Assembly (NCBI RefSeq): GCF_021129305.1
Contig: NZ_JAJOMB010000006.1
Location: 124,001 to 188,000, forward strand
From: Kineosporia babensis
GTDB lineage: Bacteria > Actinomycetota > Actinomycetes > Actinomycetales > Kineosporiaceae
Reading direction: 5' to 3'
Length of the DNA: 64,000 nucleotides
Of this stretch, positions 8,063-16,837 are shown piece after piece. The position numbers and the translations under genes were made by a program. The stretch's first letter is position 1. Every line of letters begins with the position of its first letter. The notes under the pieces are model-generated. The model saw only the letters and a list, made by a program, of their open reading frames with translations. It searched no databases and was not told where the DNA came from.

Positions 8063-8884
8063 CTACTCGCGGGCCAGAAGCGCCAGCAGAGAACTCTCGT
8101 CGCGAGGCCGGGACTCCGCCTCGATCACGCCCAGCGCCCGCAACCGGGCCGCGACGGCCAGCACCCAGGGCCGCCGCAGCCGGGCTTCCTCCAGCACCGG
8201 ATCGGAATCGAGCAGTTCAGCCGGAGCACCCTGCCGTACGACGCCCCGGCTCAGCACCACCACCTCGTCCGCCCAGGCCAGAGCCAGGTCCACGTCATGG
8301 GTGGCCATGACCAAGGTGGTGCCCTGCTCATGCAGGCGGGCCAGAGCGTCCACGGCCTCGATGCCGGCGGCCGGGTCCAGACCGGCGGTGGGTTCGTCGA
8401 GCACCAGCACCGCGGGGCGCATGGCCACGGCGCTGGCGATGGCCACCCGCTTGCGCTCGCCGAACGAGAGCTGATGGGTGGGACGATCGGCCAGGTGGGT
8501 GGCGGCCAGCAGGTCTAGGGCCTCCTCGCAGCGGGCGCGGACCTCCTCCTCGCTCAGGCCCTGGTTGACCGGGCCGAACGAGACGTCCTCGCGGACCGAG
8601 GCGGAGAACAGTTGGTCGTCCGGGTCCTGGGTGATCAGCTGCAGCAGGTGCCGGTGCCGGCGCAGACCGGACCGGTTGTGCCGCAGTTCGTGGCCGCCGA
8701 CGCTGATCCGGCCGGAGGTCGGCTTGAGCGCGCCGGAAAGACAGCGCAGCAGGGTGCTTTTACCGGACCCATTGGCGCCGAGCACGGCGATCCGCGAGCC
8801 TGAAGGGATTTTCAGGTCGACCCCGGCCAGAACGGGCGGACCGCCGGTGTAGGCGAACGTCAGGCCGGCAACTTCGGTGTTCAT
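8063..8884 (-). CDS. cbiO: Cobalt ECF/CbiMNQO transporter ATP-binding protein
   Basis: The 273-residue protein is the ATPase of an energy-coupling-factor metal importer. Walker A (GANGSGKST), Q-loop (QLITQDPDDQLF), ABC signature (LSFGERKR) and Walker B (AVLVLDEPTAGLD) are complete, and the H-loop is in MATHDVDLA. QDPDDQLF is characteristic of CbiO/EcfA proteins. The ATG at 8884 overlaps the stop of cbiQ (TAATG) and was preferred over an upstream in-frame start at 8938 inside cbiQ. It is the last gene of cbiM-cbiN-cbiQ-cbiO, under a cobalamin riboswitch. Confidence 0.93.
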   Translation of the reverse strand: MNTEVAGLTFAYTGGPPVLAGVDLKIPSGSRIAVLGANGSGKSTLLRCLSGALKPTSGRISVGGHELRHNRSGLRRHRHLLQLITQDPDDQLFSASVREDVSFGPVNQGLSEEEVRARCEEALDLLAATHLADRPTHQLSFGERKRVAIASAVAMRPAVLVLDEPTAGLDPAAGIEAVDALARLHEQGTTLVMATHDVDLALAWADEVVVLSRGVVRQGAPAELLDSDPVLEEARLRRPWVLAVAARLRALGVIEAESRPRDESSLLALLARE

Positions 8885-9627
8885 TACGCGACCCCGAGCG
8901 ATACTGCGACCACGAGCGCCAGGCTCGCGAACGTCCACAATTCAAAACTGCGTGAGGACGATTGTTGCTCACCGACCGTTCGCATCACCCCCTCGAAACC
9001 CCGCCCGGCCAATCCGGTCTCCAGGCGTCGGGCGCGATCGAAGGCGCGCGTGAGCGTGGCCGCGGCCAGCCCGGAGGCGGAGCGCAGAGTGGCGCGGCGA
9101 GAGGTGTAGCCCAGGCGGGCAGTCTGGGCGGAGCGGACGGCGCTGACCGATTCGAGCAGGACGAACAGCAGGCGATAGGTCAGGCCGGCCACATCCACCA
9201 CGGCCTCGGGGACGCCGCGCCGCCGGGCCCACGACAACAGGTCTGTCATCGGCGTGGTGGCGGCCAGCAACAGCACGGCCGAGGTTCCGGCCACCGCATG
9301 GGACAGGGTCGATGCTGCTGCGGTGAGGCTCTCGGAGGTGACGGTCGGGCCAAAACCTGATGTGCGCCAGGTGATCGCAATAGACACAGTACCGAGAACG
9401 ATGAACGCAGCCGGGCCTCGGGCCGCCCGTAGCAACAGATGAGGGGGCACCCGGCCCGGCCCCAGGATCAGGCCGAGCGCGATCGCGGTCACCAGACCGG
9501 AGGCCGGCCAGGGCGGCAGAACCAGGGCACTGATCACCAGTCCCAGGCTCAGCAGCACCTTGTCACCGGGGGAGTACCGCCGCCAGGGGCTGGCCCAGGC
9601 GGCGGTATCGAGGGCCGGTGCGCTCAC
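8884..9627 (-). CDS. cbiQ: Cobalt ECF transporter transmembrane (T) component
   Basis: The 247-residue CbiQ-type protein couples the CbiO ATPases to the CbiM/CbiN substrate-binding part. It has four to five hydrophobic segments (for example SLGLVISALVLPPW and LASLALVVAVSLGVA) and the cytoplasmic coupling motif with Ala-Arg-Gly character (ARRLETGLAGRGFEG). A GTG start at 9627 overlaps the cbiN stop codon by 4 nt (GTGA), which implies translational coupling. Gene order matches other cobalt transporters regulated by B12. Confidence 0.92.
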   Translation of the reverse strand: MSAPALDTAAWASPWRRYSPGDKVLLSLGLVISALVLPPWPASGLVTAIALGLILGPGRVPPHLLLRAARGPAAFIVLGTVSIAITWRTSGFGPTVTSESLTAAASTLSHAVAGTSAVLLLAATTPMTDLLSWARRRGVPEAVVDVAGLTYRLLFVLLESVSAVRSAQTARLGYTSRRATLRSASGLAAATLTRAFDRARRLETGLAGRGFEGVMRTVGEQQSSSRSFELWTFASLALVVAVSLGVA

Positions 9628-9959
9628 GCCTTCTCGGGAACCTCTGAACGACGGCGTTTTCCGGACAGCCGCCCGATGACGAAGCCAAGGGTTCCGGCGC
9701 CCACCGCGGCCTGCAGGGCGAACAGGCCGGACTCGATCTCGCCGGACGAGGGCTCGAACAGCGGGCTGAACCAGACGTCGTAGTCCGGGTTGATCTCCTC
9801 GACCTTGGTGGCCGCCGAAGAGTCGCTGCCGGCGTAGGACTCGCCCTCCTCCTGGCCGTCGGTGTTCAGCCGCAGGCCCAGCGGGACGGCGAAGATCGCG
9901 ACCACGAGCAGCAGCAGGGCGAAGTCGACGGCGAGCCGACGAGGGGTACGGGAAGCCAT
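9624..9959 (-). CDS. cbiN: Cobalt transport protein, small subunit
   Basis: The 111-residue protein has two transmembrane helices (about residues 13-31 and 80-98) flanking an extracytoplasmic loop with EEINPDYDVWFSPLFEPSSGEIES. That loop is the hallmark of CbiN, which helps CbiM load Co2+. The start is the ATG at 9959 immediately after the cbiM stop, and the 3' end overlaps cbiQ. An upstream in-frame open stretch lies inside cbiM and is not used. Its presence separates this transporter from NikMQO nickel systems, which use NikN or NikL instead. Confidence 0.9.
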   Translation of the reverse strand: MASRTPRRLAVDFALLLLVVAIFAVPLGLRLNTDGQEEGESYAGSDSSAATKVEEINPDYDVWFSPLFEPSSGEIESGLFALQAAVGAGTLGFVIGRLSGKRRRSEVPEKA

Positions 9960-9960
9960 C

Positions 9961-10674
9961 TCAGTCACGCTCCTGAGCCGTTGCGGTGACGGTGTTCTCG
10001 TCGTTCTCGTCCAGAGCCTTGCGCAGGCCGAGGGAACGCAGTTCCTCCGGGGCGATCCGGGCCAGGATCCGGAAGACCAGCACGCCCAGCAGGCCCTCGG
10101 CCACCGCCAGCGGGATCTGGGTGAGGGCGAAGATGCCCAGGAACTCACCGATCGAGCCGAGCACCCCGCCGGTGGGATCCGGGTGGGCCAGACCGAGCTG
10201 GACCGAGGTGACCACGTAGGTGGCCAGGTCGGACAGCGACAGGGCGGCGAACACCCCGACCCAGAACGACAGGCCCACGGCCGAACAGGCCCGGTAGGCC
10301 CCGTACCCGACCCACGGACCGACGATCGCCATCGAGAACGCGTTGGCCCCCAGCGTCGTCAATCCGCCGTGGGCCAGCAGCAACGCCTGGAACAACAGCA
10401 CGATCGTGCCCAGCATCGCCATCACCGGAGGCCGGAACAGCACGGCGCCCAGGCCGGTACCGGTGGGATGGCTGGAACTGCCGGTGACCGAGGGCAGTTT
10501 GATCGCCGAGAGGACGAAGGTGAAAGCACCCGCCGCACCCAGCAACAGCCGGGACTCGGGTCGTTCGCGCACCTCTCGCACCACGCAGCGGGCGCCGTGG
10601 ACGACGAACGGGGCCGCCGCCAAGGTCCAGGCAGCGGCGTGCAGCGGGGGAAGATAGCCCTCAGCGATGTGCAC
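9961..10674 (-). CDS. cbiM: Cobalt transporter substrate-binding (S) component
   Basis: The 237-residue membrane protein starts MHIAEGYLP. The free N-terminus and His2 of this signature form part of the square-planar Co2+ site in CbiM proteins. Further family motifs are [18 protein letters not shown] and [26 protein letters not shown]. The GTG start at 10674 is fixed by the need for His2. It has only a weak ribosome-binding site, while a short upstream ORF (10705-10661) with a strong site overlaps it, suggesting coupled translation. The leader contains a cobalamin riboswitch, so expression should fall when B12 is plentiful. Confidence 0.95.
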   Translation of the reverse strand: MHIAEGYLPPLHAAAWTLAAAPFVVHGARCVVREVRERPESRLLLGAAGAFTFVLSAIKLPSVTGSSSHPTGTGLGAVLFRPPVMAMLGTIVLLFQALLLAHGGLTTLGANAFSMAIVGPWVGYGAYRACSAVGLSFWVGVFAALSLSDLATYVVTSVQLGLAHPDPTGGVLGSIGEFLGIFALTQIPLAVAEGLLGVLVFRILARIAPEELRSLGLRKALDENDENTVTATAQERD

Positions 10675-10705
10675 CGGGCACCTCGCAACGGCAGACGTGT
10701 GTCAT
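10661..10705 (-). CDS. Putative 14-residue leader ORF between the riboswitch and cbiM
   Basis: Downstream of the cobalamin aptamer an ATG at 10705 follows the strong site GAGGAGATCCG and opens a 14-codon frame ([14 protein letters not shown]) that stops with TGA at 10663-10661. The stop lies 11-14 nt inside cbiM in another frame. cbiM itself (GTG 10674) has a weak site, so ribosomes terminating here could re-initiate on cbiM, placing riboswitch control on this ORF. Direct evidence is limited to the sequence layout; the peptide may have no function beyond coupling. Confidence 0.4.
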   Translation of the reverse strand: MTHVCRCEVPGAHR

Positions 10706-10739
10706 CGGATCTCCTCGGGTCCTCGCCCTGGATCGGATG

Positions 10740-10886
10740 CGACGGCTGAAGTCTCCTGGCTTCCCGGATCGAGGCTCACCCCGGCCTTCCAGCCCGATCG
10801 AGGGCCGTGGCACGGCAAAGGGTCTGCTCCCCGGTGACAGTGGCGGGACCGCGCCGGATTCACACCGGCTTCCTTCACTGCCGTCG
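10740..10886 (-). promoter_or_regulatory. Cobalamin riboswitch controlling cbiMNQO
   Basis: Read on the minus strand, P1 is a perfect 7-bp pair: CGACGGC (10886-10880) with GCCGTCG (10746-10740). Inside are the conserved GCCGGTGTGAATCCGGC arm, the GGTCCCGCCACTGT core and the B12-box-like AAGCCAGGAGACTTCAGCC near the 3' end. These are the landmark elements of the adenosylcobalamin-type aptamer. It precedes cbiM by 65 nt and, by analogy, represses cobalt import when cobalamin is abundant. Confidence 0.9.
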
Positions 10887-11004
10887 CGGTGAATATGTGG
10901 TTATGACGGGCTCGGGCATCATGCCACGCCCCGCTCGCGGTGAATAGAGACAGATGGCGAAGACCGCGGGCGCTGCGGCATCGGGGTGTTCTAGGGTGGT
11001 GTGG

Positions 11005-11189
11005 TTGCTGGTTCCCCCTGCCCGCCAGGCAGGGGGAGGCAAGAGGGAACCCGGTGTGAGTCCGGGACTGCCCCGCAGCGGTGAGCGGGAACGACCGCCG
11101 TCAACAGCACTGGGCGCGAGCCTGGGAAGCGACGGCCAGTAGGTGTGCTTCGTGAGCACGGGCCCGCGAGTCCGAAGACCTGCCAGCAA
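11005..11189 (+). promoter_or_regulatory. Cobalamin riboswitch controlling metE
   Basis: P1 is TTGCTGG (11005-11011) with CCAGCAA (11183-11189). The interior has a GC-rich P2 hairpin, the conserved GGGAACCCGGTGTGAGTCC and GGGACTGCCCCGC core, and the B12 box GCGAGTCCGAAGACCTGCC close to the 3' end. The element lies 134 nt upstream of metE, a normal target because B12-independent methionine synthase is not needed when cobalamin is present. Confidence 0.92.
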
Positions 11190-11323
11190 TGCCGCGGTGC
11201 CACCAGGCGCCCGGCTCTCCGGTGACCACGTGGGCAGGTCAGCGCGCGCAACGGTGGACGCCGTCGCTCGCTCTTTGCTGCCCGGTCGCCGGAACGACCG
11301 AGCTCGCGAGGAGAGAGCACGTG

Positions 11324-13603
11324 ATGAGCAGTTTCAGCGGAAACCCCTTGCCCGCGACCGTCCTGGGGTATCCCCGGATCGGCCGCAACCGGGCGATGAA
11401 GAAGGCGATCGAGGCCTACTGGCGCGGTGAGCTGAGCGCCGCCAACCTGCAGCGGACGGTGGTGGACGAGCGCCGGGCGGTGTTCGAGACGCTGCAGTCG
11501 GCCGGCCTGACCGACGTCCCCTGCAACGACTTCTCGCTCTACGACCAGGTGCTCGACACCCTGGTGATGGTCGGGGCGGTGCCCCCGCGCCACCGTGACC
11601 TCGGCCTGAACGCGCTGGACACCTACTTCGCCATGGCCCGGGGCACCGCCGAGGTGCCCCCGCTGGAGATGACGAAGTGGTTCGACACGAACTACCACTA
11701 CCTGGTGCCGGAACTGGCTCCGGACACCGAGTTCACCCTGGACCTGAGCAAGCCGCTGCAGGAGTACCGGCAGGCCCGAAGCCTCGGCCTGGAGGCCCGG
11801 CCGGTGCTCCTCGGCCCGCTCACCTTCCTGCACCTGGCCAAGGTCGCGCCGGGAGTAGCGGCGGACTTCGACCCGCTGACCCTGCTGGAGCGGTTGCTGC
11901 CGGTCTACGAGCAGGCACTGGCCCAGTTCGCGGCCGAGGGCGTGCACTGGGTCCAGCTGGACGAGCCGGTTCTGGTGTCGGAGCAAGCTCAGGCCGAGCT
12001 CGTCCTGCGGCGCTTGGGCAGTCTGCCGGAACGGCCGAAGTTGCTGATCGCCACCTATTTCGGTTCGGTCCGCGAGGCCCTGCCGATCTTGCGTCAGGCC
12101 CCGGTCGAGGCCGTGGCCCTGGACCTGACCGGCCCGGCCGAGTCCAACCTGCGTGATCTGGCCGGCGCGGGTGGTCTGCCCGGTAAGCGTCTGGTGGCCG
12201 GGGTGATCGACGGCCGCAACGTCTGGGCGGCGGACCTGCGGGCGCAGCTGGCTCGCCTGGCCTCACTGCATGGTCTGGCCGACGAGATCGTTATCGCGCC
12301 GTCCTGCTCGCTTCTGCACGTACCGCTCGACGTGAGCCTGGAGACCGGACTGGACCCCGACGTCCGTTGCTGGTTCGCCTTCGCCCGGCAGAAGCTCGAC
12401 GAGGTCGCGGTCCTGGCCCGGGGGATCTCGGCCGGCCCGCAGGCGATCGAGGCCGAGCTGCAGCGCAACCAGGAAATCCTTGCCCACCGGGCGGCTTCGC
12501 CGATCACCCGCGATCCGGCCGTGCGGGAACGTGTGGCCGCAGTGACCCCGGCCGACGAGCACCGGGCCGTATCGTATCCGCAGCGGGCCCGGCAGCAGGC
12601 CGAACGCCTGAACCTGCCCAGCCTGCCGACCACCACCATCGGATCCTTCCCACAGACCCAGGCCCTGCGCGCGGCCCGGGGCCGTTTCCGGCGTGGGGAA
12701 CTCGGCCCGGACGGCTACGCCGAGCGGATGCGCACCGAGGTCGAGCACGTGATCCGGCTGCAGGAGACGCTGGGCCTGGACGTCCTGGTGCACGGCGAGC
12801 CCGAGCGCAACGACATGGTGCAGTACTTCGCCGAGCAGCTCACCGGTTTCGTCGCCACCCAGCATGGATGGGTGCAGTCGTACGGAACCCGCTACGTGCG
12901 TCCCCCGGTGGTGATCGGTGACGTCTCGCGGCCGCAGCCGATGACGGTCGAATGGACGTCGTTCGCCCAGTCCCTGACCGACAAGCCGGTCAAGGGGATG
13001 CTCACCGGCCCGGTGACGATGCTGTGCTGGTCGTTCGTGCGCGACGACCAGCCGCTGGAGGAGACCGCCCAGCAGGTCGCGCTGGCGCTGCGCGACGAGG
13101 TCGCGGACCTGGAAGCGGCCGGTACCGCAGTGATCCAGGTGGACGAGCCGGCGCTGCGCGAAGGCCTGCCGCTGCGGGCCTCGGACCGGCCCGGCTATCT
13201 GCGCTGGGCCACCGCGGCCTTCCGGCTGGCCACCAGCGGCGTGCGGGACAACACCCAGATCCACACCCACATGTGCTACGCCGAGTTCGGTGAGATCCTC
13301 TCTGCGGTGATCGATCTGGACACCGATGTGATCAGCCTGGAGGGCGCCCGCTCACACATGTCGATCGCGGCGGATCTGTCGGCGGCCGGGTATCCCTCGG
13401 GAGTCGGTCCGGGGGTGTACGACATTCACTCGCCGCGGGTGCCCGGACGCGACGAGGTCACCCGGATGCTGCGCCAGGCTCTGGAACACGTTCCGGCCGA
13501 GCGGCTCTGGGTGAATCCGGACTGTGGGCTGAAGACCCGGGACGAGGCGGAGGTGAAGTCGTCGCTGGCCAACCTGGTGGCCGCGGCGGAAAGCCTGCGC
13601 TGA
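11324..13603 (+). CDS. metE: Cobalamin-independent methionine synthase
   Basis: The 759-residue enzyme transfers a methyl group from 5-methyltetrahydropteroyltri-glutamate to homocysteine. The N-terminal barrel begins TVLGYPRIGRNRAMKKAIEAYW. The C-terminal catalytic barrel has HGEPERNDMVQYF, IHTHMCYAEFG (zinc ligands His and Cys, about residues 646-650) and NPDCGLKTR (zinc ligand Cys, about residue 733). Start ATG 11324 follows GAGGAGAG by 8 nt; an earlier in-frame ATG at 11189 lies at the end of the riboswitch and is excluded. The length matches the family. The cobalamin riboswitch upstream implies the genome also encodes a B12-dependent MetH. Confidence 0.96.
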   Translation: MSSFSGNPLPATVLGYPRIGRNRAMKKAIEAYWRGELSAANLQRTVVDERRAVFETLQSAGLTDVPCNDFSLYDQVLDTLVMVGAVPPRHRDLGLNALDTYFAMARGTAEVPPLEMTKWFDTNYHYLVPELAPDTEFTLDLSKPLQEYRQARSLGLEARPVLLGPLTFLHLAKVAPGVAADFDPLTLLERLLPVYEQALAQFAAEGVHWVQLDEPVLVSEQAQAELVLRRLGSLPERPKLLIATYFGSVREALPILRQAPVEAVALDLTGPAESNLRDLAGAGGLPGKRLVAGVIDGRNVWAADLRAQLARLASLHGLADEIVIAPSCSLLHVPLDVSLETGLDPDVRCWFAFARQKLDEVAVLARGISAGPQAIEAELQRNQEILAHRAASPITRDPAVRERVAAVTPADEHRAVSYPQRARQQAERLNLPSLPTTTIGSFPQTQALRAARGRFRRGELGPDGYAERMRTEVEHVIRLQETLGLDVLVHGEPERNDMVQYFAEQLTGFVATQHGWVQSYGTRYVRPPVVIGDVSRPQPMTVEWTSFAQSLTDKPVKGMLTGPVTMLCWSFVRDDQPLEETAQQVALALRDEVADLEAAGTAVIQVDEPALREGLPLRASDRPGYLRWATAAFRLATSGVRDNTQIHTHMCYAEFGEILSAVIDLDTDVISLEGARSHMSIAADLSAAGYPSGVGPGVYDIHSPRVPGRDEVTRMLRQALEHVPAERLWVNPDCGLKTRDEAEVKSSLANLVAAAESLR

Positions 13604-13607
13604 TGGT

Positions 13608-14213
13608 TCAGGCCGTTCGCGCGAGGTGACGGTGCAGGACCTGCCTGGCGGCAGGCAGGTCCTGCTGCCGTAGGAGCTCGAGGATCTCGATGTGCTCGGC
13701 GATGCTGCGGGGAAGATGGAGCGGCTCGGGGCCGCTCGGCCGGATCTTCTCCAGGACCGTGACCAGCGCCTCGGTCAGCTGTGGGTTGCCGGCGGCCTGG
13801 GACAGCACGCGGTGGAAGCGGTCGTCCTCCAGCCCGAAGGCCGGGCCGGGATCAGGGGGTTGCCGTTGCCGGGCCTGCCAGTGCTCGAGTTCGTCGTCCA
13901 GCAGGGCCTTGTCGTGCACCCGGTCGGGGGTGTCCAGGCAGCGGGTGATCCCGTGCAGCTCCAGGGTGATCCGCAGCTCGTGCAGGTTCTGCAGCTCGTC
14001 GGGGGAGGGCACGGTGATGGCGTAGCCGAAGTCGGTGCGCTCGATCAGGCCCTCGGACAGCAGCCGGGACAGGGCCTCGCGGACCGGGGTACGGGAAACC
14101 TCGTAGCGCCGGGAAAGTTTGGGTTCGGTGAGCCGGTCGCGCGACGACACCCGGCCGTTCAGGATGTCGTCGCGCAGCGACCGGTAGACCTGTTCGCGCA
14201 GCGGCGTGCTCAC
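13608..14213 (-). CDS. GntR-family (FCD subfamily) transcriptional regulator
   Basis: The 201-residue protein has an N-terminal winged helix-turn-helix (LREQVYRSLRDDILNGRV ... LSRRYEVSRTPVREALSRL, residues about 4-60) and a C-terminal all-helical FCD effector domain with its metal/ligand His residues (ELRITLELHGI, DRFHRVL, EHIEILELL). The GTG start at 14213 lies 7 nt downstream of urtE, so it is probably the last gene of the urt operon and senses a metabolite tied to it. A perfect TGTATACA palindrome overlapping the urtA promoter (19033-19040) is a plausible operator. It is convergent with metE, with 4 bp between. Confidence 0.85.
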   Translation of the reverse strand: MSTPLREQVYRSLRDDILNGRVSSRDRLTEPKLSRRYEVSRTPVREALSRLLSEGLIERTDFGYAITVPSPDELQNLHELRITLELHGITRCLDTPDRVHDKALLDDELEHWQARQRQPPDPGPAFGLEDDRFHRVLSQAAGNPQLTEALVTVLEKIRPSGPEPLHLPRSIAEHIEILELLRQQDLPAARQVLHRHLARTA

Positions 14214-14220
14214 GCAGCGG

Positions 14221-14913
14221 TCACAAGGCCATGGCGGACCGGACGTCGGACTCGTTGGCCGCGCCGCCGGCGCCCTGGGTGCTGACCCGGCCGGACTCCA
14301 GCACGTAGTAGCGGGCGCAGGCATCCAGGGCGAAGCCGATGTGCTGCTCGACCAGCAGGACCGACATCCCGGAGCCGGCCAGCTGGACGATCGCGTCCTC
14401 GATCTCGCCGACCACGGAGGGCTGGATACCCTCGGTGGGCTCGTCCAGCAGCATGATCTTCGGGCCGACGATCAGCGCCCGGGCGATCGCCAGCTGCTGG
14501 CGCTGCCCACCGGAGAGCAGCCCGGCCCGGCGGGTGAGCAGGCTCTTCAGGGCGGGGAACAGGTCCAGCGCCTCGTTCATCCGCGCGGTTCCGGCGGCGC
14601 CGAAGGTGTCGGCCACGAGCTGCAGGTTCTCCCGGGTGGTGAGCTGGCCGAACGACTGCTGGCCCTGCGGCACGTAGGCCAGGCCCAGCCGTACCCGGCG
14701 GTGCGGTTTGGCCCGGGTGACGTCCTCACCACCGAGCCGGATGGTGCCGGTCTCGACCGGGAGCAGGCCGACCGCGGCCCGCAGCAGGGTGGTCTTGCCG
14801 GCCCCGTTGTGGCCCATCACCGCGACGATCTCACCGGTGCCGACCTTCACATCGACACCGTGCACCACCGTCGTGCGACCGTAACCGACCCTCAGGTCAC
14901 TGATCTCGAGCAT
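14221..14913 (-). CDS. urtE: Urea ABC transporter ATP-binding subunit
   Basis: The 230-residue ATPase is the LivF-like partner of UrtD. Walker A (GHNGAGKTT), signature (LLSGGQRQQLAIARAL), Walker B (IMLLDEPTEGIQPSV) and H-loop (LLVEQH) are complete; the phrase TEGIQPSVV is typical of UrtE. Its ATG (14913) overlaps the urtD stop by 1 nt, and the GntR gene follows. The ORF extends upstream in frame inside urtD, but the coupled ATG is the likely start. Confidence 0.9.
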   Translation of the reverse strand: MLEISDLRVGYGRTTVVHGVDVKVGTGEIVAVMGHNGAGKTTLLRAAVGLLPVETGTIRLGGEDVTRAKPHRRVRLGLAYVPQGQQSFGQLTTRENLQLVADTFGAAGTARMNEALDLFPALKSLLTRRAGLLSGGQRQQLAIARALIVGPKIMLLDEPTEGIQPSVVGEIEDAIVQLAGSGMSVLLVEQHIGFALDACARYYVLESGRVSTQGAGGAANESDVRSAMAL

Positions 14914-15749
14914 CACTTCGTCTCCCCGTTCTCGATCACTGCCGTTCCGCGACCGTGCGAGCGGCTGCCGAGATACACCTCGATCACCCGCTCGTCCTCG
15001 GTCACCTCGCTCACCGACCCCTCGGCGAGCACCTTGCCCTGATGCATCACCGTCACCGACGACGCGTAGGTGCGCATGAACTCCATGTCGTGCTCCACCA
15101 CGACGACCGTGCGCTGCTGCCCGATCCGCTGCAGCAGCAGGCCGGTCTGCTCGCGCTCGGCCTGGCTCATCCCGGCCACCGGTTCGTCCAGCAGCAGCAC
15201 GTGGGCGTTCTGCACCAGCAGCATGCCGATCTCCAGCCACTGCTTCTGCCCGTGCGCCAGCACCCCCGCAGGCAAGTGAGCTACTTTACCCAGTCCGATC
15301 GTCTCCAGTGCTGCTTCTACTTCGGTGGGCACCGAGGTGCGGCGGCGAAGAAGCGTTCTGAGTTTCCGTCCGGCCCCGGCCGCGATGTCCAGATTCTGGA
15401 GAACTGTGAGTTCTTCGAACACGCTGGCGGTCTGGAAGGTCCGCCCGACTCCGGAGCGGGCGATCCGGTGCGAGCTGCGGCCGAGAAGTTCTACCCCGCC
15501 GAAGCGGACGGATCCGGCGGCCGGCGCGAGGCCGGTGACGGCGTCCACCAGGGTGGTCTTCCCGGCGCCGTTCGGGCCGATCAGGAAGCGCAGATCGCCG
15601 CTGGTGACGGTCAGGTCCACGCCGTCCACGGCGACGAATCCGTCAAAAACTACTTTCAGATCCCGAATTTCGAGGTAGTCGTGCTTGAATGCGGCCGCCG
15701 GTTCGGTGAGGACGTTCTCCAGGGCCTCGACGTGGATGTCCTCGGTCAC
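14913..15749 (-). CDS. urtD: Urea ABC transporter ATP-binding subunit
   Basis: The 278-residue LivG-like ATPase has an N-terminal extension of about 25 residues, Walker A (GPNGAGKTT), the unusual signature LAHGQKQWLEIGMLL that marks UrtD proteins, and Walker B (VLLLDEPVAGM). It pairs with UrtE to power urea uptake through UrtB/UrtC. The GTG start at 15749 overlaps the urtC stop (GTGA), and the stop overlaps urtE. Branched amino-acid transport is less likely because of the UrtD-type signature and gene order. Confidence 0.9.
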   Translation of the reverse strand: MTEDIHVEALENVLTEPAAAFKHDYLEIRDLKVVFDGFVAVDGVDLTVTSGDLRFLIGPNGAGKTTLVDAVTGLAPAAGSVRFGGVELLGRSSHRIARSGVGRTFQTASVFEELTVLQNLDIAAGAGRKLRTLLRRRTSVPTEVEAALETIGLGKVAHLPAGVLAHGQKQWLEIGMLLVQNAHVLLLDEPVAGMSQAEREQTGLLLQRIGQQRTVVVVEHDMEFMRTYASSVTVMHQGKVLAEGSVSEVTEDERVIEVYLGSRSHGRGTAVIENGETK

Positions 15750-16837
15750 GGGTGCCCTCCCGAAGTAGCGGGCAGATCAACGGACGTCGCCGGCTGGGTC
15801 TGTTTCCCGGTGGCCGGGGAGGGGCGGCGCCGGAAGGTCAGGGAGGCCAGGCCGTTGGGCAGGAAGGCGACCACGACGATGAACAGGCCACCGAGGAAGT
15901 ACGTCCAGATCGACGGGAATCGCTCGGACAGGCCGGTTTCCGCCCAGGAGACGGCGATCGATCCGATCACCGGGCCGAGCAGGGTGGCCCGGCCGCCGAT
16001 GGCCACACCGATCAGCAGCGAGATGGAGGGGACGACGCCGACGTCGGCCGGGGAGATGATGCCGGCCACCGGGGTGAACAGGGCCCCGCCGACGGCTGCG
16101 AAGCAGGCGGCCAGGGCGTAGGCGCCGGCCTTGATCAGGGCCGGGTCGTAGCCGAGGAAACGGACCCGGTTCTCCTGGTCGCGCACGGCCACCAGCAGTT
16201 CGCCGTAGCGGGAGTTCATCAGCAGCCGGACCCCGGCGACCATGGCCAGCAGCACCCCGGCGCAGATGTAGTACAGGGTCTGCTTGTTCAGCGGGTCGGC
16301 CAGGTCGTAGCCGAAGAACGAGCGGAAACCGTTCAGGCCGTTGGTGCCTCCGGTGACGGTCTGCTGGCCGATCAGCAGCAGCGCGAAAGCCGCGGCCAGG
16401 GCCTGGGACAGGATGGCGAAGTAGGCGCCGCGCACTCTGCGGCGGAACACCGCGTAGCCCAGGACCAGGGCCAGGGCGGCGGGCAGGACGAGGATGGCGA
16501 GCACGGTGACGACCGGGCTGCGCATCGGCTCCCACCAGCCGGGCAGCACCCCGTTGCCGTACAGCAGCATGAAGTCCGGCACCCCGCCCGGACCGGCGTC
16601 GGCCAGCTTCATGTGCATGGCCATCAGATAGCCGCCGAGGCCGAAGAACACGCCCTGCCCGAGCACCAGCATGCCGCCGCGGCCCCAGGCGAAGCCGATG
16701 CCGACCGCGACCATGGCCAGGCAGAGGAACTTGGCCAGCAGGTTCAGCCGGAAGTCCGATAGCGCGGCCGGGGCCACCGCGAAGAGCAGGACCGCCGCCC
16801 CGCCGAAACCGGCCCAGGTCTTCAGCGCCGGGTTCAC
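15746..16837 (-). CDS. urtC: Urea ABC transporter permease
   Basis: The 363-residue polytopic membrane protein is a LivM-type permease. Motifs include GRGGMLVLGQGVFFGLGGYLMAMHM near residues 48-72 and the long loop with GGTNGLNGF, both characteristic of UrtC. About ten hydrophobic segments are visible. The start is GTG 16837, overlapping urtB by 4 nt. The C-terminal 30 residues are hydrophilic and poorly conserved (RRRPSPATGKQTQPATSVD). It acts with UrtB as the transmembrane channel. Confidence 0.9.
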   Translation of the reverse strand: MNPALKTWAGFGGAAVLLFAVAPAALSDFRLNLLAKFLCLAMVAVGIGFAWGRGGMLVLGQGVFFGLGGYLMAMHMKLADAGPGGVPDFMLLYGNGVLPGWWEPMRSPVVTVLAILVLPAALALVLGYAVFRRRVRGAYFAILSQALAAAFALLLIGQQTVTGGTNGLNGFRSFFGYDLADPLNKQTLYYICAGVLLAMVAGVRLLMNSRYGELLVAVRDQENRVRFLGYDPALIKAGAYALAACFAAVGGALFTPVAGIISPADVGVVPSISLLIGVAIGGRATLLGPVIGSIAVSWAETGLSERFPSIWTYFLGGLFIVVVAFLPNGLASLTFRRRPSPATGKQTQPATSVDLPATSGGHP

